Positions 52,174-63,400 of a DNA stretch of 64,000 nt are shown piece by piece (the first letter of the stretch is position 1; each line of letters starts with the position of its first letter). Below the pieces are notes generated by a model. The model did not search any database. It saw only the letters and a list, made by a program, of their open reading frames with translations, and was not told the origin of the DNA. Position numbers and translations under genes: made by a program. This DNA is from RGIG8748 sp045578205 (GTDB lineage Bacteria; Bacillota; Clostridia; UMGS1810): positions 1 to 64,000 of the forward strand of contig JAZNJU010000006.1 in NCBI GenBank assembly GCA_045578205.1, given 5' to 3'.

Positions 52174-52203
52174 AAATGCCGAGGTTGAAGCCTCGGCATT
52201 TTT
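52174..52203 (+). terminator. Terminator after the lysis cassette
   Basis: AAATGCCGAGG (52174-52184) pairs with CCTCGGCATTT (52191-52201) around a 6-nt loop, followed by T residues. Confidence 0.85.
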
Positions 52204-52218
52204 ATGCGTAACTGTTCA

Positions 52219-52275
52219 AATTGTCCGATAACCGACTATGCAAACTGAGATAATTGATTTAGAATAGTCGGTTAT
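52219..52275. promoter_or_regulatory. Inverted repeat with the shared TTGTCCGATAAC element
   Basis: ATAACCGACTA (52228-52238) and TAGTCGGTTAT (52265-52275) are exact complements around 26 nt. The left arm is preceded by ATTGTCCGATAAC, also found at 32396-32408 in front of the terminase genes. It lies 17 bp before a late gene and just after a terminator, so it is probably a control site for the last late unit. Confidence 0.5.
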
Positions 52276-52292
52276 TTTCGGGAGGTGGTTTA

Positions 52293-52964
52293 GTGCCGGA
52301 TATTTCAAGGAGTAAATTCAGAAGTTTAATTCCCGATATCTCACTAAAAACAAACTATGAGAGTCCTCTTAAAAAGTTGGGATTTTCTGCTGTGTCGGGA
52401 GCAGATGAACGCAAGAATGCATTGTTAAGCAAGTATAAGGCATATGCAGGCATGGGTCAGCAAAATTCAAATGCTACATCGGTGTCAACTATTACAAGGC
52501 AAGGTGCTGTATCGTCAAGTTATACTCCCGGCAGCAGGGTGGCTAATTCGGCTTCATACAATAACGATGCCGCCAAAGGACAATGTGTTTGGTATGTGCG
52601 AGGACGGGCAAAAGAAAAACTTGGTGTAGACACAGGTGCTATTGGTAATGCAAATGAAATGTATTATAACGCAAAAGACTCTGCAAAGGTCTCTGCGAGT
52701 GCTGAGAACATAAAACCCAATATGATTGTTTCTTACAGTAAAGGTACAGGCTCTGCAGGTCAGACATACGGGCACGTAATATTCATTGAAGATGTTGTTG
52801 GAGATACGGTGTACTACACAGAAGGTGGAAGCGGATACTATCAAAATGGTACAGACGGAGTGGTAAAAACTGCAACAAAACAGGGTATTCTCGATGGCGT
52901 GAACACTTCGGGTGCAAGAATGGGAAGCGGAGTGTTGGGATTTATTGATTTGACTAAATATTAA
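52293..52964 (+). CDS. Second CHAP-domain hydrolase, probably virion-associated
   Basis: A 223-residue protein. A variable N-terminal region (about 1-90) with Ser/Asn-rich linker precedes a CHAP domain: C98 in AAKGQCVWYVRGRA and H161 in TYGHVIFIEDV. It differs from the lysis endolysin and stands outside the lysis cassette, before the ejection-protein candidates, which suggests a wall-opening enzyme carried in the virion. GGGAGG precedes the GTG start. Confidence 0.82.
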   Translation: MPDISRSKFRSLIPDISLKTNYESPLKKLGFSAVSGADERKNALLSKYKAYAGMGQQNSNATSVSTITRQGAVSSSYTPGSRVANSASYNNDAAKGQCVWYVRGRAKEKLGVDTGAIGNANEMYYNAKDSAKVSASAENIKPNMIVSYSKGTGSAGQTYGHVIFIEDVVGDTVYYTEGGSGYYQNGTDGVVKTATKQGILDGVNTSGARMGSGVLGFIDLTKY

Positions 52965-52981
52965 AAGAGGAGTGAAGAGGA

Positions 52982-54430
52982 ATGGCTACAAAATATAGTC
53001 CATATGAATCTATCAAAAGTATTTATGACTTAAAAAAACAATGGGATGACGAAAACAAGGCGGGAAACAGAAGCGGTGCAAGTGCTGTGGCACAAAACGC
53101 ACAGCGATATTACAACGACCTAAAAAACAATGGATATGCTGATGTGGCAGAACAATTAAGTAAGGTCGATTATACCGGGGCAAAAGGCATACTTGATAAA
53201 TATGCCGGAACTGGAGGCAAAACGGCAATAAGACCGTTTTTTCAAACACTTGCTAAGTCTGCGAACCTTTCCGGAGATGAAGTAAACAATCTCATAAAAT
53301 ATGATGATAAGACAGGACACGTTTCATTTGCAGGAACTGACATTGGAAGACCTGATGCGGCATCAGACGGTGTTTCTTACTGGGACAAAGACTATCTTAA
53401 GGGTGTTTGGGACAATTATGTGAAGAACAGCAAAGCAAACGACTACAACGGTGTAAAAGGAAATGCCACTTACAACGATAGAATGGAAAGTTCTTCTAAA
53501 AAGAGCGATGAACAATATAATCAACTCAATGAACACAATGCATATGTCAGGAATGAATATGAAAAACTTCTGGCTCTTGCAAATACACCTTACTCAGAAA
53601 GTGAAGAGTACAAGACGGCTATGAAGGCAGTAATGCCGTATTACGATTACGCCGGATACAAAGCATCTTATGGCGTCGCTGCCGATGGTGCTTCAACAAA
53701 TAGCGGAAATGTGGACACATTTGCGGCTGCAAATGCAGCAAGACAACGTAATGCGCAGATATCGCAGGGAGCACAGATGGCATACCAACTTGGGTTGGCG
53801 CCTTATCAACAGAGGATTGAAAATATAAATAATATACTTTCTTCAATAGGTGCACAGAGAGAATCAATTACAGGTCAGCAGAATTCCAATATTACCAACG
53901 ATATGACAATGGCGCAGATGGCATTTGATAACGGAGAGACACAGAGAATAAACGAACACACTATGAACGAAGAGAAGTTGAATAATGCTACTGCAAGGAA
54001 AGAGGTTGATGCCGGTATAGAACTTGCTAAGGATACGCTTGCTGTGAATAAGGAAGTTGATATGGCAAAGATTAATTCAAGTTCAAAACTCCAAGAACTT
54101 TCGAATGCATTGAACTTATCGCAAGAAGAGGCTAGACAAGCCATGTTTACACTTTATGATAATTATTTGAAACACTGGGCGGTAGGCGATAAGGTGAGAA
54201 ACTATATGGATGATGTAGTATTGCCTATTCTCATGGGTGAAAAAGAGATGACACCCGCACAATTACAAACTGATATTGTTGCTAATACAGAAAAATACAA
54301 TATTGATGTCGATGATGCAAAATATATATTGGGCGAGATATTTGGAGTGACAGATTTATCTTGGTTAGATGATTATGAGGACAGGACCGGTGATGACCAA
54401 TATAAAGGTATGCGTCCAAAGAGTAATTAG
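52982..54430 (+). CDS. Internal virion/ejection protein candidate
   Basis: A 482-residue, Asn/Ala/Gln-rich, mostly helical protein. The middle part (about 245-330) has amphipathic helices without charge clusters (ARQRNAQISQGAQMAYQLGL, ENINNILSSIGAQRE) and the C-terminus a coiled helix with MTMAQMAFDNGETQ. Podoviruses encode such proteins (as P22 gp7/16/20) that are ejected with the DNA. Position before the giant polyvalent protein and after the virion hydrolase supports this. No family is recognised. Confidence 0.55.
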   Translation: MATKYSPYESIKSIYDLKKQWDDENKAGNRSGASAVAQNAQRYYNDLKNNGYADVAEQLSKVDYTGAKGILDKYAGTGGKTAIRPFFQTLAKSANLSGDEVNNLIKYDDKTGHVSFAGTDIGRPDAASDGVSYWDKDYLKGVWDNYVKNSKANDYNGVKGNATYNDRMESSSKKSDEQYNQLNEHNAYVRNEYEKLLALANTPYSESEEYKTAMKAVMPYYDYAGYKASYGVAADGASTNSGNVDTFAAANAARQRNAQISQGAQMAYQLGLAPYQQRIENINNILSSIGAQRESITGQQNSNITNDMTMAQMAFDNGETQRINEHTMNEEKLNNATARKEVDAGIELAKDTLAVNKEVDMAKINSSSKLQELSNALNLSQEEARQAMFTLYDNYLKHWAVGDKVRNYMDDVVLPILMGEKEMTPAQLQTDIVANTEKYNIDVDDAKYILGEIFGVTDLSWLDDYEDRTGDDQYKGMRPKSN

Positions 54431-54447
54431 TTATTGGGGGTACAGAT

Positions 54448-57400
54448 ATGTCAAATACAAAAAAACCAAACTTTTTGCGCCTTGCCGGAACAAAATCAAA
54501 GTATGGTCCGTATTTGCTTCCCGATGATAGTGTTTTGTGGGAGTTGCGCTCAGCAGATGGTAAATATTTTGGTGATGTCAGTTATGATGCTTATAAGGCT
54601 GTCGAGAATGGTACTCTTGACAGTTACACACCCAAAACCGACGAGGAAAGAAGAATAATAACGGAGTTTAGGCAACATCCGGGTATTGCATTGAAAATAG
54701 ATGGGGCCAAGGCGCCTTGGAGAAGTGATTTTGGGAAAATAAGTTATGACGGATATCACGCTTTATTAAGTGGCAAAGAGGGGGAATTTACACCATATAC
54801 AGATTCAGAAAAAAAGGCAATAACAGATTTTAAAAATTATGTTGAGCGTCAAACCGGTCCCCGTTCTTCTGTTGTTATTAAAACGCCAAGTGGAACTGAG
54901 GATTATGTTACACGTGCTACTGCTAATGCTATTGCACGAGGTCCTTTGATATCACCGAATTTACGTTCTTCTATTGGAGTTGACCGCGATTATGTGTCGA
55001 ATTACTACTCACAAGCGAAAAAAATTGAAGATGAAGAAAAAGCAAAAGAACGGCAGAAAAGGGTGGATAGTAATCCAACATACAAAAGATATGATATTGA
55101 TCCTGCTGAATTCACTGAGAGTGATTTGGATGAATGGGCGAAAGAACATAACTTTGAAAAAAAGTTTTTACCTTCTGACGCCGAAGCATCGTATGCCGGT
55201 AAATATGATTTAGGATATGTATATGTACCAAAACGTGAGGGTGGTTTTTGGGGAATTGGTAGCAAAAAACTAACTACAAAACAGGATGAAGAGGACCTTG
55301 ATGTCTTATTTAAACTTGTAAATGATAGAATCAGGCAGGAAGGAATAGATACAGATAAGTATGTGGCAGAACAAGCGTGGCTTACAACAAAGGGCATAGG
55401 CAGAAGTTTTCTCAATACTATAGATGATGCTTATATGCGAGAACAAGAAGAGTTTAGGCGAATGACATCTTCTATGAAAAATATAGATCCATATTTTGCT
55501 AGCGATAAAATTAAATACCATGATGAGCAAATCTCTACGACTACCAAGGCTATAAAAGACCGTACAACTAAACAGACAGTGGAGGGTTCGAAACTTGATA
55601 CTAAATATTCACATTTATCCGAAGATACGCGAACTGTCGGGAAGGTAATAGGTGGTTCGGTACAGGTCGTACCGTTGGTATTAACTTCAGCAATAAATCC
55701 CGCGTTGGGAACAGCAGTATTTGCTACACAAGTTTATGGAGGAAGTTTAGGGCAGGCGCTTGTGGAAGGCGCATCCATTAAAGATGCACGAACATATGCT
55801 GGTGCAGAAACTACAAAAGAGATATTGATAGAAAAGTTGTTCGGAGGACTTCCTTTTACGAAAAGTGTTTCTAAAAAGTTTTTAAATCCTGTTGTAAATA
55901 AAATTTTCTCTAATCCATTTGCTAGGGAAATAGTTAAAAAAGGTGCCGATATACTTGGTGAAGGATTTGAAGAGGCAGCATCTGAATTTATAAGCCCATA
56001 TATAAAAAGGGCTATATATGACAAAAATGCTCCTAATGCAACCAAAGAAGAACTCGGGTTTGCGTTTTTCAGTGGTGTTGTTCCGTCAATGCTATTAAAT
56101 GTTCCAGTGACTATAAATACTGTAAAAGCATATGGTGGGTTGGAAGAAAAAATAAACCAGTATAATAAGTGGATAGATGTTTTGCCGGAAACTGTGCGAC
56201 CTGAATATCTTGATGTAAAAAAAACCACCATTGATGATTACAATAGTGCTGTAGACAATATGATAGTTGCGTCGTCAAAACATCATATTCAAGCAGAAAA
56301 AGAAGCAACAGAAGCGGCGGTGAAGTATTTTAATAGTGAGATAGAGAAACTTCAAAAATTAAATTTAGACAATGCTGAAAATCAGGAACTTATAACTGGT
56401 TTCTCAAGGCATATTAATGCAAATAATGATTATGTCAATGACTTGGAACATCAGTTGAAAGAACTTGATTTAATCGAGCGCGGAAAAGATGATGGTACAC
56501 TCATTCAAAAATACAAGAGTGAAAGTGTTGCATTAAAGGAATTGAATCCTACGCATATAGACATTGCGGTGGGTGCCAACAATGAAAAAGGGTTTGTGAA
56601 CGTAACAAAGTTATCTGATAATACATATGCCGTCAAGACTGTTGATGGTAACACACTGTATAAATCCGATGTTCAATTTTCGGATAGATATGTTGAGTTA
56701 GAGGAAGCAAATATATCAAAAAAACATTTAGAAAAGTTTCTCGGTTCAGACATAATAAAAACAGACGACGCAAAATCCTCTTCAACCATTGAGTCGAAGG
56801 AAGATGATATCGATGGCGTTTCGGAAGTAGAATTAAGTCTTCCACAAAAAGTTAATGAACAAGTTTTAAAAACTCTTCAAAGTAGTGACATCTCGAAAGG
56901 TGAAGCACGTATCCCGGTTGAAAACGTTATTAATCTTGTGAAATATCGAACTGAAATCATTTCTGAAAAATATAGGTTAAAACCCGAAAATTTGTATGAT
57001 GCTAATCTAGAAACTGTGTCAAGTAAAGACGGCATAATGATTACGGAAAATGTCAAAATGCAATATGCCGATGCACTTGTACAGTCTATAAGACCGAACA
57101 CAAATCTGTATTTGGAACTTACAGAAATTAGCGACGATGTAGGACAGTTCATATACGATACATACAAGCAAGGTGCAAAAGTTCAAATTTCCCCCAAAAT
57201 TGACAATCTAATAAAAAGGTATGAGGACATATTGGGGGACGTGTCGAAAACCGCTGTCGATATGCATCGAATTATATACGGAGATGTGTCAAATAATGTC
57301 GAGGGTGCAAATTCGACAAAATTTGTTTTGACAGGTGAAGGTACTGTACCTAAAATGAGGGTAGAACCGAGCCAAAAGGACGTAGATGACGTTGTTTCTG

Positions 57401-60400
57401 CCATAAACGACACGCTTAAACAAAATTCGCTGCAAAGCCTTAGCGGTTATATGAAAAAAGGCGGAAATATGTCGGATTTTGACGAACTTGGACGATTGTT
57501 AATAAATGGTTATTTGGAAAGCGGCAATATTGGAGATATCGGTAAATACTTGCAAGATGGTGGACTAACAGTAATAAATGCCATAAAAAGAGTTGGAGGA
57601 AATGATTATGAATCTGAGAGAATTGCTCAAGGACGAGCCTTTCGTGACACTTCCGATGTGGAACGGGCAGTTAGCGAGCGTGCCCAAGAACATAGCGAAG
57701 GAATTTCAAGAGAGACAGGAGATGCTCAAGGCCCAGTACCGGAAGGAACAATCCGAAAACAGATAGATGATATAGTCTACAATGAGGTGCAAAGGGAATT
57801 CTATACAAAGGGTATGGTAGCTCTTGAAAATTTGAATAAAGATAAATATAGTGTAGATACTATATACTTCTCCGGTACTGCGATTGACAGTGTCGGTACA
57901 AGATTAAACGGATTTTATTTCGAGGGTGTGCTTTATCTGCAAATCGATTCTGCTCATTCATTAAAGAGTATAAGGGATCATGAAGTAACACATCATTTCG
58001 GAAAAAGTAAAGCATATGAAAACTTCCGTAAGGCAGTTAAAGCCAAAATGTCTGTTGAGAAATTCAATGAGTGGAAAGCTGAGGTTCGCCTTGCATACAG
58101 AGATTTGGTTACAGATTATCTTGCAAAAAAATTTAAAAAGTCCGGAAGGACACTTACCAATGAGCAACTGCAGGAACTTATGGACAATTATCTCGAAGAA
58201 GAAATGATGGCCAATCTCAATGCGGAAACCGTTAATTTTGCAAAAGAGTATGCAAAGGAAATTGCCGATTTCCGAAACGGAATTGAAATGACAACCGATA
58301 ACTCTAACACGAAAGTTTCTTCTGAGAGTAAGGCAGAAAACAAACCTGGTGAGTATGTAAGGCAAATCGATGCAGGAGGAGATGTAAAGTATAGTTTCTC
58401 CGAAAGAGAAGAGGGAATGTTATACACCTTGGATGATCTAAAGGGGAATGCCGGTATTCTTTATAATAACGGGAAAACCATAAGAATTCCCGATACAGAT
58501 ATGGGTGTTTTGCTTCACACATATAAAACGGAAGAACACTATTCTAACAGAACAGAAGGAATAATTGATTGCATATCTTGTTCGGGAAGAGGAGACACAA
58601 AACATTATTTCTATGTGTTTTATAAGGGAGAAGACGGTCGTGTAGCACCTATATTTAGACTTGATTATTCATATTTGAACAACTACATTGATGAAGTAAG
58701 AAAAATATCGGAAGAATTGGGGTATGACAGAAATGAATTTGTCAATGGAAATGAAAGAATTCGTGGTCAGTTTACTAAAGTTAAGAGTGTCGGAGGAAAC
58801 GGTAGCTTTGATGCTGATGCTTCTACCAGAGGAAGAACAGAAACGGAAACTAGCTCGCTATCTAACGACCTTCGAGGAAGAAGTAGTGGAGAAGTACGAG
58901 ACCAATCCCAATATAGTGAACGAGATAGTTTTGGATTATCTGATGAACAACATAAAAGGAACGGGGATAGGGATTCCAACGGAAGATTAAGCAAATTACC
59001 TGATAGTGAAAATGCATCGGATAAGGTTGATAATAGTGATGTTCCTCGCCGTAGCATAGTTGGTATAAAATCACTTACGGCAGACAAGGAAGCATACAAT
59101 AAGGCTGTCGAAATGGATAAACAAGGCTATGACATTGAGGAACTATGGAAAGAAACCGGATGGTCTAAAGGCGTAGACGGGCATTTCAAGACCGAACTTG
59201 ATGATAGTAAATATGAATTTACGATGCCCTCTACCGCAAAAGAAAATCTGTATGTAAAAGACTTCGTAAAGCATGACGAACTTTTTGCGGCATATCCACA
59301 AATAAAAGATATTCCTGTTTTATATGATGAAAATATGGATGACGATGGCGAAGCATCGTATTTGCCAAATATAGGAGAACATATAGCTGGTGTGGGTGAC
59401 CTTGGTATTATACGCATAAATCCTCAAAAGAGTATATATGAATTGAAAAAAAGCATGCTTCATGAATTACAACATGTTATTCAATTTATAGAGGGATTTG
59501 AACAAGGTGCATCAGAAAGTTATTGGCGCCAAAGAATAAAAGAGGGTTATGACATTGGTAATATCGATGACTATCTTCAGTTAAATGTTTCCCCGGCACA
59601 TCAGCTATACGAAGATACCGCGGGAGAAAGAGAAGCTCGCGATGTAGTAGACAGAATGAATTTTACACTTGAACAAAGAAAAAATACTTTTCCTTATTCC
59701 ATGGACGATTCTGAGGGAGTTGTTTTTGCAGATGGTTCATCTGTGGCGGCATTTAAAAAGGAAACAAAACAGAACGGTGTTATGTGGACTATACAGCAAG
59801 GCATACTTGACAAAAAAGAGGTTGCTGCGTTTTATTCAAAGGTGTCGGAACTTAGGAATAATAAGTATCGTACATTTAGACAAAGCTCAGATGGTGACTA
59901 TATCTTTTCTGTTGACAATAAGCTAATATATTCAGATGCAGATTATGAATATCCGAAAATTAAGACAGTCATAACATTTGAGACAGATGATGAAAATTTG
60001 ATCGATTATGCAAGGGAGTGTTTCTATGAAGGAGAAACTTACGGACGAAGGATTGAAGATACTAAAAAGATTGCTGAAATTATGCTCGGAGAAGGAACTA
60101 TCAAGCGAGCAAATTATAATCCTAATGGAACCGATGAAAGAGTGTCAAACTATAGCAGAGAAAGTGAAAGTGGCACAACGGCTGATAGCAGAAGTGGAGA
60201 AGATGTAAGGCGTTCCATTTCCACCGACACTCAAGATCGCATTGAGAAGATAGCCAAAGAAGAAGTATTCCACGAAGAGCTTACAGAACTTGCGAGGAAG
60301 AACAAGCAGGAATTTATATCCCGTATTCGTCATAATGAGCAACTCCAAAAGAGACTTGATAATGCTCAAAGGCAGATGCGCCTTACAAAAGTGCCCTTGG

Positions 60401-63400
60401 CAGACAGGGCAAAGGTAGAAAAGTTCATAAAGAGCATTGTTACCAATATGCATTCTGTAATAAATCCTAGGGATATTCACGCAGAAGTGCTGAGTATATA
60501 CGACGAGTATATTGCTGCAGTTAAAAAAGCAGGCAATGTTCCTGAAAGTGTACAGAGTGCTACCGACAATATGGTTAAGCGGTTTACCGATGTGGCAGCA
60601 GATATTATTGATAATGCGCAGGATGTTGCAGTAGACGAGGATTTTGCAAGGCTCAAAGGGTGGTTAAAGAACACGGATATCAAATTTCCGGATGACGCAA
60701 AGGCGGAGGCACATTTTGCAGAATTCCGTAAAAAGCATTTTGGCTCAATTAGTCTTACTAACGACGGACTGCCTATTGACATGGCATATAATGAGTTATG
60801 CGAAGTATTCCCATATATCTTCAACAAATCTGTTACTGCACCTGCAGACCAGTTAAATGCTATTGCAGATGCTTTGCAGGCATTAAAGCCGGAAACATAT
60901 AACCCGCATGCAGAATACATAGAGGATGCTATTGAGCATGTTGTCAGTCTCTTTGTATTGGAAGCAGATGGTATATCCGTAACCAAAGACACACGCGCAG
61001 ACAGGCTTGTAAAAAAAGCAGAGAGCCAAAAAGCGACGGCCCTTGAAAAGCAAAAAGAAGCTTTCAAAAGACAGTATGATAGGCACAAAGAAAAATCGGA
61101 TGAGCAGATAAATAAGCTTAAGGAACAGCTTAAGGCTCATAGCTATACTCAGTACTGGGAACGCAGATTATCTTCCGAAGAAAAATCCGCAGCAATCAAA
61201 ACCGTACGCCAAAGACAAAAGATTTCTATGGCAAAGGCACATATCCGCAAAATGGTATCTGAACTAAAACACGGTCTTGATACCACAGAAAAAAGCGGTG
61301 GTATTCCCAAGGAGCTTGTCAAGGCAATAGCTGAGGTGTGTTCTGTAATTGATTTCCATACCGACCGTACCACACCAGAGGGCGATGTAACAAAGGCAAG
61401 TCTTAAACTGGATGCTCTGCAGGTACAGTATGACAACCTTAAAAACAATACTGATTACGACATTCAGAGCGAGTGGCACGAGGAAATAAGCGAATACATA
61501 AGACAACTGAATGATACTGTGCGCAATAAATGCGTTGTTGACTTAAATCTTATGGAACTGTCTGCTTTGGAAGATATACTTGTGCAGATACGCCATACCA
61601 TATCCAATGCCAAAAAACAGATTGGTATAGATTCTGCTTTGGAAAACAGAGAGATAGGCATGAAGATATGTGAAGACTTAAATGGCAAGGAGGATTTCAT
61701 TGCTCCTACCAAAAAGATGCTTGTCAAAAGACTTGGCACAAATGTCTTTGCAGCAAACACTCTTAGTCCCATGCGTGTTGCGGAAATGATTTCCGGATAT
61801 AACAGAGATGGAGAATTCTATAAGCTTTTCCGTCAGCTCAACGATGGCGTCCACAAAGGGGATATGTTTAAAATGGATGCCACAAAGCCATTTAATGTGC
61901 TTATGGAAGGCCCTGGAAACCAAGCGCTTATGTATGATTTCCTTATACAGTTGCACGATACAGGAATTAAAGATACAAAGGGAAATATTGTAATGTTATC
62001 CAAAAACATGATATGCGAGGTTATAATGCTCTGGGAGCGTAAGCAGGGAAGAGAGCACCTTGGGACTGGGGGCATGACAATCCCGAATATCAAGTTATTT
62101 AATACCGGCAAAACACAGGAAGCCTATACCGAGGGTGCTGTGAGGACCGTGGCAATTACAGAACGGGACATAACAAGACTTCGTTCAATGCTCGACTCTT
62201 ATGACAAAGCCTGGATAGAAGAAGCAAGAATATTGTTTAACGAAAAATCACAAAAGGCAATTAACGAGACTTCACTTCAGTTGGTCGGAAGAACAATTGC
62301 TAATGCGAAGAACTATATACCCATACATACTGACACGAAATTTGTACGCACAGATATAGAAGGACTCAAGGTTGATGCAACTTTGGAAGGTGCAGGTTCT
62401 CTTAAAGCGGTGGTAGAAAACGCGAAGCAGCCTATACTTATAACAGGAATATCCTATTCAACGAGTGAACACATAGATTTTGTGGCGAAATACCACGGAC
62501 TTGCAATTCCCATAAGAAACTTCAACAAAGTTTACAATGTGACGTTTGCTGATGAAAACGATACCACGCAGAGCGTGAAGGACACAATCGGTCACAAGTG
62601 GGGTGCCAAGATACAAAAGGGAGTTATAGAACAGACATTAAAGGATTTGCAGACTACCAGAAACAGAGAGAGGGATGTATTCAACAAGGTAATGGGTACC
62701 ATACAGAGTAATTGGGTAGGGGCTACTTTGAATTCTAATCCTTCTGTAGCACTTAAACAGCTTACATCTTATGTTACTGCAAGTTCTGTGCTCGGAAGTA
62801 CGCCTCTTGTAAAGGCTCTGCCGTATTTTTCAAATACAAAAGCTACTGTAGAAGAGATAGATCGTTACACGGGGATACACTTTAAACGAAGATTGGGATA
62901 TTCTACCCAGGAACTTGGAGACCGTGCAAACCGAAAAACAGGACAAGGACTTGCAAATAAGGCTCGTAAGGCAATGAGCCAATCTCAAATAACAGCGTGG
63001 GTTAATCATCTTCCGAAGGGCTTTTTCCCGACTAACTGGATGCAGTCTGTAGATTGTAGGGTGGCAGCTGTTTTGTGGGAGGCTTCCAAGTATTATGTAA
63101 GCGACACTCTTGGTATTGCAAAGGAAAGTGAAAATTACTGGAAAGAGGTAACGCGGATTTATGAGTGCACCATAGAAGAGACACAGTCAAATTATGACAT
63201 ACTTCATAAACCGGAAGTGTTAAAGAGTACAAGCGAGATGACAAGGCTCATATCAATGTTCCAAAATGATGCCCTACAGGGTTCGGGACTTTTGTGGACG
63301 GCGTTTAATGATTGGAATACAAAGCATCACAGCTACAAGTCGGACTCCACCGCCGAAAACAAAAAAGACTTGGAAATGGCTCAAGAACGCTTCAAAAAAG

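Noticed and set aside
54974..55213. Another small frame inside the giant gene
   Set aside because: Unlike the three nested candidates it has no ribosome-binding site, a Lys/Ile/Met-biased composition, and the main frame here is normal protein.
59669..59926. Small frame inside the giant gene near the second protease module
   Set aside because: The main frame is well conserved-looking across it and no good ribosome-binding site precedes it.
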